Shown here: piece by piece, positions 8,234 to 18,149 of the stretch
Numbering within the stretch: position 1 is the first letter of the stretch
Layout of the letters: every line of letters starts with the position of its first letter
NCBI GenBank assembly: GCA_011525385.1
Contig: WTGF01000053.1
Location: forward strand, 26,953-90,952
From: Chloroflexota bacterium
GTDB lineage: Bacteria > Chloroflexota > Anaerolineae > Aggregatilineales > Phototrophicaceae
Direction: 5' to 3'
DNA length: 64,000 nucleotides
Translations under genes and position numbers: made by a program
Notes under the pieces: generated by a model
What the model was told of the DNA's origin: nothing
Seen by the model: only the letters and a program-made list of their open reading frames with translations
Database searches by the model: none

Positions 8234-10810
8234 ATGACTAGCGAATCTGAATTGGCGGATACCGAGTTGGCGCAACGACATACACCCAAGTCATTGGACG
8301 AGATTGAGCGCGAGGAGTTTGCGCCTCGGTTTACGCCCTGGGATGATGAAGCGGAATTGGTGGCCTTGGACGATTCGCCTATTACCCATCCACAAGGGAT
8401 GGAAGTTCTGTCACTTGATGGCCCTTGGCAATTGGCGGAAGGCGGCAAACTTGCTGATCGGCTGGGCGGGCAGTGGAGCGATGCGATCCCGGCCAATGTT
8501 CCCGGCAGCGTGCATACAGCACTGGTTGCGGCCGGCATCATTCCCGATCCAACCTTTGGGCTTAACCAGGCGATCGCGCGCGAGGAGAGCTTCAAAACCT
8601 GGTGGATGCGTTGCGATTTCCCATGTCCGGCCAAGGTCAGAGGCGATGCGCTCATGTTTGAGGGCGTCGCTAACCGCTGCACAGTTTGGCTCAACGGAAA
8701 GATGCTGGGCGGCCACGAGGGCATGTTCGGCGGCCCCGATTTTGATATCGCCGGACTCCTGCGGGCGAACAATACGCTGATCGTTCGGCTCGAACCCATA
8801 CCATTTGAATCGTGGAATCCCAGCGGCACCAATCCGGACAACAACGGGAGTTGGATGGGAACGGTGGTATTCAACAACGTCTATGGATGGCACTATTCAA
8901 ATTTACCCTCGCTGGGCATTTGGCGGTCGGTGTCGATACGGGACAAGCCGCCAGTACGACTGGAGCACCCATTTGCCACGACGGTAGATGCTCAAGCCGG
9001 GATTGTTGAGCTTTCGCTTCGGTTTGTCGGTAAGTCCGAAGGATGGTCGGGAATGCTTTCCGGCAGCGTCGAACCGGAAAACTTCGCTGGAAGGCGATAC
9101 TCATTCAAGTATCGGGTCGATTCCGATACTGTTGCGCTCAAGAAGTCTTTGCGATTCGGGGTACCCGATCCCAAATTATGGTGGCCGGTTGACATGGGAG
9201 ATCAAAATCTTTATCGGGTCACCTTGTCATTTTTGCCTGACGGTGGCGGAGAGGCGGACGTTCATTCCTTCACGCTTGGATTGCGTACGATTGCGATGGC
9301 GCCTCTGCCACAGGGACCGCAGCCGGATCTGTACAATTGGACCTTCCTCATCAACGGCGAGCCAATGTTCATCAAGGGCAGCAACTGGTGCACGCTTGAT
9401 CCGCTAATGGATTTCCGCCGGGAACGTTATGAGCGCTTCATCAAGCTGGCAGCCATGCAGCACATACAGATGCTACGCCCCTGGGGAAGCGGCATGCCGG
9501 AAACGGACGATTTCTACGATCTATGCGATCGCTACGGCATCCTGGTGATGCAAGAATGGCCAACAGCCTGGAACAGCCACGTGACGCAGCCATACGGAAT
9601 GCTGGAAGAGACGGTGCGACGCAACACCCTGCGCATGCGCAATCATCCCTCGCTGGCGATGTACGGCGCCGGCAACGAATCCGGCCAGCCCTTCGGACCG
9701 GCGATCGACATGATGGGCCGCTTGAGCATTGAACTGGATGATACGCGGCCCTATCACCGCGCCGAGCCCTGGGGTGGCAGCCTGCACAACTACAATTGCT
9801 ATTGGGGGCGCGAGCACCTTGATCACAACTTGAATATGACGTCGATCTTTTTTGGCGAATTCGGCTTGGCTTGCAGCCCGGTTTACGAATCCCTCAGGCG
9901 CTACCTGCCGGAGGACGAGCAAGACTTGTGGCCGCCGCGCGAGGACGGCGCTTTTGCCTACCATACGGCTGTCTTTAACAAGTACGAAGGCGTGTCTCGT
10001 TTGATGCAATACGCGAATTATTTTGTTCCGGCGGACTGTACTCTGGAAGACTACACGGTGGGTTCGCAGCTTTCACAAGCTGTGGGCATTCGGCATACGC
10101 TGGAGCGCGCGCGTTGCCGCTGGCCAGAGAGCACGGGCGCCCTCTATTACAAGTTGACGGACAATTATCCGGCGGCGTCATGGGCCTGTGTTGACTGGTA
10201 TGGCGCGCCTAAAATCGGCCACTACTTTTTCCAGGATTCCTTTGCGCCACTGCATGCCTGTGTGTTATTCAAGAGCCTGAACAATATGGGAACGCCTTTG
10301 GACTTGCCGGTCTATCTGCTGGATGACGCCGCGGAGCTGGCGAGCGCTTCCTGGCGAGTGCTAGTCCGAGCCTATGACGGGGGACTTCAGTTGATAAAGA
10401 GCGCGGACTTTGAGGGACGAGGCGGCGTCGCAAGTCCACATGCGCTGGGCGATTTCAGCTTGAGTTATGCGCAGACAGATACAGTCCCGCTATTTGTGGT
10501 GGCGGAAGTGTGGAAAGAGGGCGCGCTGGCGGATCGCACGTTTTACTTCGTCAATTACGAGGCGGACAAGGGCAGCTTGTTCAACCTGCCGCGGAGCGCC
10601 TTGCGTTTGGAGGTTGATGGCAGCAAGGCAGTCGTCTCCAACACGGGCTCGCTGCCCGCGGTGGCCGTCCACGTCTCGCGGCCCGGGCATCTCGATATCT
10701 TTGAAGTCTCCGACAACTACTTTTGGCTGGATGCCGGCGAGAGCGCAACTCTTGAGGTGAACAGCGCTGAGGGGCTGACAGTTGGAGCCTGGAATGCAAG
10801 CGCGGGATAG
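8234..10810 (+). CDS. Glycoside hydrolase family 2, beta-mannosidase-like (paralog 1)
   Basis: GH2 sugar-binding and catalytic domains. Acid/base motif AGNESG and nucleophile motif FGEFGLACSP. ATG at 8234 has GGAG upstream; the track ORF starts at 8222 (TTG). Confidence 0.88.
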   Translation: MTSESELADTELAQRHTPKSLDEIEREEFAPRFTPWDDEAELVALDDSPITHPQGMEVLSLDGPWQLAEGGKLADRLGGQWSDAIPANVPGSVHTALVAAGIIPDPTFGLNQAIAREESFKTWWMRCDFPCPAKVRGDALMFEGVANRCTVWLNGKMLGGHEGMFGGPDFDIAGLLRANNTLIVRLEPIPFESWNPSGTNPDNNGSWMGTVVFNNVYGWHYSNLPSLGIWRSVSIRDKPPVRLEHPFATTVDAQAGIVELSLRFVGKSEGWSGMLSGSVEPENFAGRRYSFKYRVDSDTVALKKSLRFGVPDPKLWWPVDMGDQNLYRVTLSFLPDGGGEADVHSFTLGLRTIAMAPLPQGPQPDLYNWTFLINGEPMFIKGSNWCTLDPLMDFRRERYERFIKLAAMQHIQMLRPWGSGMPETDDFYDLCDRYGILVMQEWPTAWNSHVTQPYGMLEETVRRNTLRMRNHPSLAMYGAGNESGQPFGPAIDMMGRLSIELDDTRPYHRAEPWGGSLHNYNCYWGREHLDHNLNMTSIFFGEFGLACSPVYESLRRYLPEDEQDLWPPREDGAFAYHTAVFNKYEGVSRLMQYANYFVPADCTLEDYTVGSQLSQAVGIRHTLERARCRWPESTGALYYKLTDNYPAASWACVDWYGAPKIGHYFFQDSFAPLHACVLFKSLNNMGTPLDLPVYLLDDAAELASASWRVLVRAYDGGLQLIKSADFEGRGGVASPHALGDFSLSYAQTDTVPLFVVAEVWKEGALADRTFYFVNYEADKGSLFNLPRSALRLEVDGSKAVVSNTGSLPAVAVHVSRPGHLDIFEVSDNYFWLDAGESATLEVNSAEGLTVGAWNASAG

Positions 10811-10964
10811 CCGGGGTATCCTTTTCGGTTGAAACAGAAGATTTTAACCACCGAGGACACCGAGACCACCGAGAAAAAGCCAAGGGTATAGTTGCTCTCC
10901 AAGTTCTTTGCGCAATTGTGGTGAAATGAGTTGATTTGATTTCTACCGAATTCAGTACAGTAGC
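10811..10964 (+). repeat. MITE-like repeat family A, copy A2
   Basis: Near-identical to A3: GTATCCTTTTCGGTTGAAACAGAAGATTTTAACCACCGAGGACACCGAGACCACCGAGAAAAAGCCAAGGGTATAGTTGCTCTCC... Confidence 0.8.
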
Positions 10965-11015
10965 GAAGCGGCTGGCAATTTAGCGGGAAAGGACATGGGC
11001 GCCATTGACCCGAAA

Positions 11016-11051
11016 AAGATGAGGGCTGGGGAATCTCCCAGCCCTCATCTT
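11016..11051 (-). terminator. Rho-independent terminator of the oligopeptide/sugar SBP gene
   Basis: Perfect 15-bp stem AAGATGAGGGCTGGG / CCCAGCCCTCATCTT with 6-nt loop; T-run (TTTTTCGGG) on the minus strand; between convergent genes. Confidence 0.8.
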
Positions 11052-11078
11052 GACTAAATGGTTGCAGCGCGCCCTTAG

Positions 11079-12956
11079 TTAGCAGTCAGGCATCATGTAG
11101 ATCAACTTGTGGCTCGACCAGGATCCGTGATGGAAGGGACCATCGGGCACGTTACCAATGCAATTTGACCACATGTGAACGATACCCGGACTCTCTACAT
11201 GGGTGAAGAAGGGCACGTTGTCGTAGAGCCAGGCATCCCGGGCGGCGGAGGCGGCGATGAAGCCCTCGCTGCCGGGCGGGTGGCTGACCAGGTCTTCATG
11301 GATGGCGTAGAGTTCCTTAATCCATTCCGGCGGTTCCTCGCCCGTTTCGTTATCCGCATACCATTGTCCCCATAGCGGGCCCCAATTGTAGTTGGGAATG
11401 TAATCGGGGAAGGTGTGCGCGGCGAAGAGCGGCGCCGTGTTCCAATTGATCCCGGCTTGCATCTCGTTCGAGGCGCGGCGTTCGCCGAGCAAGGCGCTAT
11501 CGATATTGCGGAAGTCGGCGTTGATGCCGACATCGCTCAGGTAATCGACGAAGAAGGGAGCGGGGTCGGAATAATCGCCGCCGCCGGCGCCGACTTCGAT
11601 CATGATTGAGAAGGGCTGGCCGCTCGGCGACAGGCGATAGCCATCGGCATCGCGTTCCGTCATGCCCATCTCGTCAAGCAGCGCGTTAGCGGCGTCGACA
11701 TCGTAATCGCTGGGCGCGATGGTCGGCAGACTGGCTTGACCGAAGTAGATGGCATTGATCAAGTCTTCACTGTCAATCGCTAGCATCACCGCATTACGGA
11801 AACGGCTGTCCCAGGTGACCTCCCGCCAGGTTTCGTCGGCGAAGGTGAGATTGATGTGGAACATGCGCGAGTCTTTGTTGGGATAGACATGGGTGGCGTA
11901 GTTGCCGTTCTCCTCGTTTTCGATGAAAAGCGGCAAGTTCGCCAGGCTGGTTGTCCAGAAGTAGTGGACGTCGCCGGCGAACATCATCAATTCAGCGGTT
12001 TCCATGATCCCCCACTGATTGATAACGGCGCGGCGTCCATCGAGATAGGGCAGTTGATTGCCATCGGCATCGACGGCGAAGTAATAGGGATTGCGACTGG
12101 TCACCACTTCTTCTTCCGGACCTTCGACGCGGACCCAGGGACCCAACTGCGGGAAGCCGATGGCAGCCAGGCTGTTCTCCGACCAGCCGCTGACATCCAT
12201 CTGGTTGAAGAGTTCAAACCAGCCGGCGAGTCCGCCTTCTTCGACCGCGGCGGCGATTTCATCGGCGTCGCCATATTCGGTATGGTATTGAGCCAGGAAG
12301 TGTTTGGGCTTGATGATGTCGAGGTAGCCAGTACCCAGGCTCACCAAACTGGCGGCAAAACCGGGATAGGGTCCGTCGAATACGAACTTGAAGGTGGTAT
12401 CATCCAGGATCTCGAGCGTTGCCGGGGCGCCGGTGGGCACGTTGCCACTGCGCAAATAGGTCGGTACGGCGGGGCGCAACTCCTCATTGCTGATCACGTC
12501 TTCGTAGGCGAAGCGCACGTCCTCAGTTGTGACGGGCGCGCCATCGGACCATTTGTGCCCGGCGCGCAGCTTGAAGGTGTATTCGCTGGCATCGTCGCTG
12601 ATGGTGAATTCTTCAATGACATTCGGCGCCAGCGTGTTGTCATCACGGTTCTGCGTATTGAAGAGCGTTTCTTTCATGACCACGTTGTTTTGCCAGGTCA
12701 TGAGGAGTTCGCCACCGTAGACGCCGATTTCCGGCACGACGAATGACTCGGGCAGCAGGACGCCACTGGACAGAACCAGCGGGTTATCCGGCAAACGGTC
12801 GCAGACGCCCGGCAAGTCGCCGGCGGCGACCATCTCCGCCAGCATAGGCGCTTCGTTATACATACAGTCCTGCGTGATGCCGGAGAGCGCGCCCGGACCT
12901 ATGATCAATAGGGACACAATCAAGAAAAGCAATAGTTTGCGAAATGGAAATGACAT
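11079..12956 (-). CDS. Family 5 (Opp/Dpp-type) ABC transporter substrate-binding protein
   Basis: GAPVTTEDVRFAYEDVIS... and full SBP_bac_5 layout. Preferred start MSFPFRKLLLFLIVSLLIIG (signal peptide) at 12956 with AAAGGAG upstream; the track ORF reads further upstream into a repeat. Confidence 0.9.
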   Translation of the reverse strand: MSFPFRKLLLFLIVSLLIIGPGALSGITQDCMYNEAPMLAEMVAAGDLPGVCDRLPDNPLVLSSGVLLPESFVVPEIGVYGGELLMTWQNNVVMKETLFNTQNRDDNTLAPNVIEEFTISDDASEYTFKLRAGHKWSDGAPVTTEDVRFAYEDVISNEELRPAVPTYLRSGNVPTGAPATLEILDDTTFKFVFDGPYPGFAASLVSLGTGYLDIIKPKHFLAQYHTEYGDADEIAAAVEEGGLAGWFELFNQMDVSGWSENSLAAIGFPQLGPWVRVEGPEEEVVTSRNPYYFAVDADGNQLPYLDGRRAVINQWGIMETAELMMFAGDVHYFWTTSLANLPLFIENEENGNYATHVYPNKDSRMFHINLTFADETWREVTWDSRFRNAVMLAIDSEDLINAIYFGQASLPTIAPSDYDVDAANALLDEMGMTERDADGYRLSPSGQPFSIMIEVGAGGGDYSDPAPFFVDYLSDVGINADFRNIDSALLGERRASNEMQAGINWNTAPLFAAHTFPDYIPNYNWGPLWGQWYADNETGEEPPEWIKELYAIHEDLVSHPPGSEGFIAASAARDAWLYDNVPFFTHVESPGIVHMWSNCIGNVPDGPFHHGSWSSHKLIYMMPDC

Positions 12957-13095
12957 GTGGTTCTCCTTTGGCAGAGACTCTGCTCGCTCAAACGTGGACA
13001 TTGGGACCGGCCTGCAAATGTGCCATTGCAGGTCATGTGTGCTATTATCCTTAATGAGAGGCTGTAAGTCAAATTGTTCGGCGGCTCGGTGGTTC

Positions 13096-13249
13096 GGTAG
13101 TGTATCCTTTTCGGTTGAAACAGAAAATTTTGACCACCGAGAACACCGAGACCATCGAGAAAAAGCCAAGGGTATAGTTGCTCTCCAAGTTCTTTGCGCA
13201 ATTGCGGTGAAATGAGTTGATTTAATTTCAACCGAATTCGATACGGTAC
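13096..13249 (+). repeat. MITE-like repeat family A, copy A3, with 9-bp flanking direct repeats
   Basis: TIR ends GGTAGTGTATCCTTTTCGGTTGAAA / TTTCAACCGAATTCGATACGGTAC; flanked by CGGTGGTTC at 13087-13095 and 13250-13258. Confidence 0.82.
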
Positions 13250-13299
13250 CGGTGGTTCAGTTTAGAGGCGTAAGGCGAGCCACCAGCCGGGGGAAATAA

Positions 13300-14304
13300 A
13301 TGCTTTACATAATTGTGCGCCGGATTTTTATTCTTATTCCTATGCTGGTCCTGCTGTCGATGATCTCTTTCATCATTATCCAGCTCCCCCCCGGCGACTA
13401 CCTGAGCAGCTATGTTTTGAGACTGGAAAGTCAAGGTCTGGTCGTTGACGAAGCCGAGATTGCACGCCTCGAACAGCGTTACGGCTTGGGCCAACCGCTG
13501 ACCACGCAGTATTTCCGCTGGATGCGCAACTTCATCGTCAATGGCGATCTGGGAAGGTCCTTCGGCTCCTACGGCAGCAGCTACGACAACAAGCCGGTTT
13601 CCGACATCATTATGGAACGGCTGCCGGCGACGATGATCATTTCGATCGTTTCGACGATCGTCGTTTGGGCGATCGCTATCCCGATCGGCATTTATTCGGC
13701 GACGCATCAGTATTCACTCATGGATTATCTGTCGATCTTCATCGGTTTTATCGGCTTGGCTATCCCCAATTTTCTCTTCGCAATCATCATCATGTGGATC
13801 GTCTTCGCGCAAACCGGTCATGCCGTCACGGGCTTGTTTTCCCTGGAATACCGCCACGAGCCCTGGTCGATCGCCAAGATCATTGACATGTTGAAGAATG
13901 TCTGGGTGCCGGTGCTGGTGCTTGCCACGGCGGGAACGGCGGGCTTGATCCGCGTGATGCGCGCCAATTTGCTGGACGAACTGAACAAGCAATATGTGGT
14001 CACGGCGCGGGCGAAGGGCTTGAGCGAAAGGCGGCTGCTTTGGAAATACCCGGTGCGTATCGCCTTTAATCCCATCTTCAGCACGATTGGCTGGCTGCTG
14101 CCAGCGATGGTCGGCGGGGAAGCCCTGGTGTCCATAATCCTCAACTTGCAGACTATCGGACCCGTGCTGCTGACGGCTGTCTTGCGACAGGATATGTATC
14201 TGGCGGGCAGCATCATTATGATCCTCAGCGCCTTGACGCTGATCGGAACGCTGATTTCCGATATTGCGTTAGTCTGGCTCGATCCAAGGATTCGTTATGA
14301 CTGA
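13300..14304 (+). CDS. ABC transporter permease, DppB/OppB family
   Basis: MLYIIVRRIFILIPMLVLLSMISFIIIQLPPGDY...; RANLLDELNKQYVVTARAKGLSERRLLWKY. Confidence 0.92.
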   Translation: MLYIIVRRIFILIPMLVLLSMISFIIIQLPPGDYLSSYVLRLESQGLVVDEAEIARLEQRYGLGQPLTTQYFRWMRNFIVNGDLGRSFGSYGSSYDNKPVSDIIMERLPATMIISIVSTIVVWAIAIPIGIYSATHQYSLMDYLSIFIGFIGLAIPNFLFAIIIMWIVFAQTGHAVTGLFSLEYRHEPWSIAKIIDMLKNVWVPVLVLATAGTAGLIRVMRANLLDELNKQYVVTARAKGLSERRLLWKYPVRIAFNPIFSTIGWLLPAMVGGEALVSIILNLQTIGPVLLTAVLRQDMYLAGSIIMILSALTLIGTLISDIALVWLDPRIRYD

Positions 14305-14347
14305 GGCCTTGTGAGCCGATTGTCAAAGAAGGGTATAGAGTTACGGG

Positions 14348-15490
14348 ATGGAAGTACCAGAAAAGAGCAGTGCGCTTTCGCCAGAACGCTTATCCCGCGA
14401 AAAGAGGGACGACTCCATCGAGTATATGTCGCGCGGGAAGTTGATCTGGCGTCGTTTCTGGCGGCATCGGCTGGCTCGGCTGGGCCTGCCGGTATTATTT
14501 GCGCTGTACATGATGGCGATATGCTCTGATTTCATCGCGCCTTACCGGCCCTATACGCGCCTGAAGGGTTTCAAGGACGCGCCGCCGAGCGTCATCCACT
14601 TTGGGGTAGGAGAAAACAGGTTTCAGCCCTACGTTTACGCGCGCAAACGCAGCTTCCATCCCAAGACATTTCGCGAGATATACACCGAAGAGGAAGACAA
14701 GAAGTACCCCATTCACTTCTTTGTTCGCGGCGAAACCTACGAGATACTGGGCTTGTTCAAGCTTGATCTACACCTCTTCGGCGTCGACGAGGGCGCCAAT
14801 ATCACGCTCTTCGGCACCGATTCGGTGAGTCGCGATTTGTTCTCGCGCACGGTCATCGGGGCGCTCGTTTCGCTTTTTGTGGGCTTGGGGGGCGTCGCCA
14901 TCAGCTTCATATTCGGCTGTTTGATTGGGGGCATTTCCGGCTATCTTGGCGGCATCGTTGACGAAATCATCCAGCGCGTCATCGACTTGCTTATCGCCAT
15001 CCCGACCTTGCCGCTTTGGATGGTGCTCTCGGCCGCGATCCCACGAGAGTGGCCGGTGGCGCATACGTATTTTGCAATCACGATAGTGTTGTCGATTGTG
15101 GGTTGGACGGGCTTGGCTCGCGTTGTGCGCGGCAAGCTGCTTTCGCTGCGAGACTTGGATTTCGTTGTCGCGTCCAGGCTGGCGGGGGGCAGCGACCTGT
15201 ATATTATCACGCGGCATTTGCTGCCGAATTTCGCCAGTCACTTGATTGTGACTTTGACGCTGGCGATTCCCGGCATGATTCTTGGCGAAACGGCGCTGAG
15301 CTTCATCGGGATTGGCATGCAGGAGCCGGGCGTAAGCTGGGGTGTGCTGCTGCAAGATACGATGAATTTCGGGGCGCTGGTGCACCAGCCCTGGAAGCTC
15401 ATTCCCGGCGTCTTCATCATTGTAACGATCTTGATGTTCAACTTTGTCGGAGATGGGTTGCGCGACGCGGCCGATCCTTACTCGCTTTGA
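14348..15490 (+). CDS. ABC transporter permease, DppC/OppC family
   Basis: LFGTDSVSRDLFSRTVIGALVSLFVGLGGV...; ETALSFIGIGMQEPGVSWGVLLQD. Confidence 0.92.
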   Translation: MEVPEKSSALSPERLSREKRDDSIEYMSRGKLIWRRFWRHRLARLGLPVLFALYMMAICSDFIAPYRPYTRLKGFKDAPPSVIHFGVGENRFQPYVYARKRSFHPKTFREIYTEEEDKKYPIHFFVRGETYEILGLFKLDLHLFGVDEGANITLFGTDSVSRDLFSRTVIGALVSLFVGLGGVAISFIFGCLIGGISGYLGGIVDEIIQRVIDLLIAIPTLPLWMVLSAAIPREWPVAHTYFAITIVLSIVGWTGLARVVRGKLLSLRDLDFVVASRLAGGSDLYIITRHLLPNFASHLIVTLTLAIPGMILGETALSFIGIGMQEPGVSWGVLLQDTMNFGALVHQPWKLIPGVFIIVTILMFNFVGDGLRDAADPYSL

Positions 15491-15498
15491 AACTGATG

Positions 15499-15590
15499 CA
15501 GCCGCTCGGCGCGTAACCGGCGAAAAGGTCTGTCGCGCTCACGTAAAATAGTAAGCCGTCTCGTCGCATGAGCGACGCGGTTTGCGTGAA
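15499..15590 (-). repeat. Family B repeat, copy B3
   Basis: CAGCCGCTCGGCGCGTAACCGGCGAAAAGG...GCGCTCACGTAAAATAGTAAGCCGTCTCGTCGCATGAGCGACGCGGTTT. Confidence 0.82.
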
Positions 15591-15602
15591 CAGAGGCAAA
15601 CA

Positions 15603-18149
15603 ATGGGTGAATTGAAAAGCCTAGACCAGGTTGACCGCGAATTATTCGGACCCGCTCCGTCTCCAGTCCGTGGTCAAGCCGATATGGTAGCGCTTTCACC
15701 CGGCAAGTTCAGGGATGTAAATGGTCCCACCCGCCTGTCTCTCGATGGCGAGTGGCTGATGGCGGAAGGCGGGACGGAGGAGGGACGACTTTCGGGACTT
15801 TGGAAGGATGCCATTCCCGCCCTTGTGCCCGGCAGTGTGCATAGCGCCTTGCTCGCGGCGGGCAGGATACCGGATCCTTATGTCGGCAGGAATGACGAGA
15901 TCGCCAAGAAAGAGAGTTTCAAGACCTGGTGGCTCATGCGCCGCTTCGAGCGGCCCGCGGAAGTCGCAAATGCGCGGCTTGTCTTTGGCGGGATCTGCGA
16001 TTCATGCTCGGTTTGGTTGAATGGCGAGAAGCTGGGCGATCACAAAGGGATGTTTGCCGAGCTGAATTTTGACGTTTCCTCCTGTCTTGTCGAGGGCGAA
16101 AACACGATCGTCGTTCGGCTTGATCCCGTGCCGGTTCGCATCAGCAGCGGCGAACCCAACGACTTTTTCCTTGGGATGAACGTTGGTTGGCTGGATACGG
16201 CTGTCATCAACAACATTTACGGCTGGCACTACATCGATTTGCCCACGCTGGGAATTTGGCGTTCGGTGACGCTGCGAGAGCAGCCCGACGTATCCATCGA
16301 AGATCCCTTTGTGGCGACGATGGAGGCTGGCGCCGGCGTCGTCCGGCTTCACACAACGCTGAAAAGCAGCGGCGCCAGCTTGTCCGGCAGTCTACAGGGT
16401 ACGATTGAACCGGAAAACTTCAAGGGAAATGCCTGTCAATTCAATTACCAGGTGGAAGCGACCGGAAGCAGGCAATCCGTTCTGCTCGAGATGAAGATAC
16501 CGGAAGCCAGACAATGGTGGCCGGTCGATTATGGTCAGCCCGATTTATACCGCATGAGACTGTCGTTTGTCTCGGCAGGCAAGACGCTTGACTGCAGGGA
16601 CTTCAGCTTCGGTATCCGCAGCATTGAAATGGCGCCGCTTCCCGACGGACCCGATCCGGAACTGTACAATTGGACATTCGTCGTCAATGGAAAGCCGATT
16701 TTTGTCAAAGGCGCAAATTGGTGCACGCTGGACGCATTGCTGCGTTTTGATCGTGATCGTTACGAGCGTTTCTTGCATTTGGCGCGGGATTCGCACATGC
16801 AGCTGCTGCGCGCCTGGGGCAGCGGCATGCCGGAAACGGAGGAATTTTATGATGTGGCGGATCGCTGCGGCATAATGGTTTTGCAAGAATGGCCTACCGC
16901 CTGGAACAGCCACCGCATTCAGCCCTACGACATCCTGGAAGAAACCGTGCGCCACAATACCATTCGCCTGCGCAATCATCCTTCGCTGGTGATGTGGGGC
17001 GGGGGCAACGAATCAGGCGAGCCCTTCGGCGAGGCGATCGACATGATGGGCCGGATAAGTTACGAACTGGACGGCACCCGCGCTTTCCACCGCGGCGAAC
17101 CCTGGGGCGGCAGCATTCACAGCTACCACGTCTTTTGGCAGCGGCAACCACTTGCGTACAATTTTACGCTGTCCGCGCCTTTCATCGGCGAATTCGGGCT
17201 GGCATCGGCGCCCAATTACGAGAGCGTTGAACGCTACTTGCCCGCCGACGAACTGGAGGCTTGGCCACCGGCGAGCGACAGTGGTTTCACCCATCATATG
17301 CCGGTCTTTAATCTTAAAGCCGAGCAGGCGATCATGTCGCAGTATGTCGCCGATTTTGTCCCGAACGACTCGCTAAGGAACTTCATCCTCGGCATGCAAA
17401 TGGCGCAAGCAACCGGCATGCGGCATACGCTCGAGCTGGCGCGAACGCGCTGGCCGGAAGCGACCGGCGTTTGCTATTACAAGCTGACCGATAACAATCC
17501 CGCCGCCTCCTGGGCGACGGTAGACTGGTATGGCGTTCCCAAGATTGCATATCACATTTTGCGTCAGGCCTATCGTCCGCTGCACGCCTGCGTTTTGTTC
17601 AACAGATTGTCATTGGTGGGCGTGTCCGCGAGCTTCCCGGTTTATCTGTTGGACGACAGAGGCGCTCTTGCCTCGACGGAGTGGGAGGTGCGGGTCCGCG
17701 CCTTCGGCAGTGATTTACATTTGCTGGAACAACAGTCATACACAGGTTTTGGTTCGGGCGAGCCTGTCCGCCGCCTGGGCGACTTCGGCCTGGACGCGGA
17801 CCAAACCTGGAATCGCCCCTTGTTTATCGTTGCGGAGATCCTTACGGCTGAGGGGCTGCGGGATCGTGTCTTTTATTGGCTGAATTACGCCTCCATTCAA
17901 GGATGTCTGTTTGACTCGCCGCGGACTCAGCTTCGCCTCCGACGAGACGATCACGGTCATTTGACAATCAGCAATGCGGGAGACAAGCCCGCGGTCGGCG
18001 TCCACTTCGTCTGTCCAGAACGCTCTGACGAATTCAGTTGTGAAGACAGCTACTTCTGGCTCGACCCCGGGGAAGAGCGAAAAATCTTAACAAGCCACCA
18101 GGTTGGCGTGCGGGTCGCCGCCTGGAACGCGGATGAAACGGGACAGTAA
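15603..18149 (+). CDS. Glycoside hydrolase family 2, beta-mannosidase-like (paralog 2)
   Basis: Paralog of 8234..10810 along its length; GGGNESG and IGEFGLASAP motifs. ATG at 15603 has AGAGG upstream. Confidence 0.88.
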   Translation: MGELKSLDQVDRELFGPAPSPVRGQADMVALSPGKFRDVNGPTRLSLDGEWLMAEGGTEEGRLSGLWKDAIPALVPGSVHSALLAAGRIPDPYVGRNDEIAKKESFKTWWLMRRFERPAEVANARLVFGGICDSCSVWLNGEKLGDHKGMFAELNFDVSSCLVEGENTIVVRLDPVPVRISSGEPNDFFLGMNVGWLDTAVINNIYGWHYIDLPTLGIWRSVTLREQPDVSIEDPFVATMEAGAGVVRLHTTLKSSGASLSGSLQGTIEPENFKGNACQFNYQVEATGSRQSVLLEMKIPEARQWWPVDYGQPDLYRMRLSFVSAGKTLDCRDFSFGIRSIEMAPLPDGPDPELYNWTFVVNGKPIFVKGANWCTLDALLRFDRDRYERFLHLARDSHMQLLRAWGSGMPETEEFYDVADRCGIMVLQEWPTAWNSHRIQPYDILEETVRHNTIRLRNHPSLVMWGGGNESGEPFGEAIDMMGRISYELDGTRAFHRGEPWGGSIHSYHVFWQRQPLAYNFTLSAPFIGEFGLASAPNYESVERYLPADELEAWPPASDSGFTHHMPVFNLKAEQAIMSQYVADFVPNDSLRNFILGMQMAQATGMRHTLELARTRWPEATGVCYYKLTDNNPAASWATVDWYGVPKIAYHILRQAYRPLHACVLFNRLSLVGVSASFPVYLLDDRGALASTEWEVRVRAFGSDLHLLEQQSYTGFGSGEPVRRLGDFGLDADQTWNRPLFIVAEILTAEGLRDRVFYWLNYASIQGCLFDSPRTQLRLRRDDHGHLTISNAGDKPAVGVHFVCPERSDEFSCEDSYFWLDPGEERKILTSHQVGVRVAAWNADETGQ

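Noticed and set aside
11856-12746. 296-aa + strand ORF
   Set aside because: Antisense to the clearly identified family 5 SBP; no domain logic.
12874-13215. ORF on + strand (113 aa) containing FDHREHRDHREKAKG
   Set aside because: Translation of the family A repeat and antisense of the SBP signal region; HREHRDHRE-type ORFs are typical repeat artefacts.
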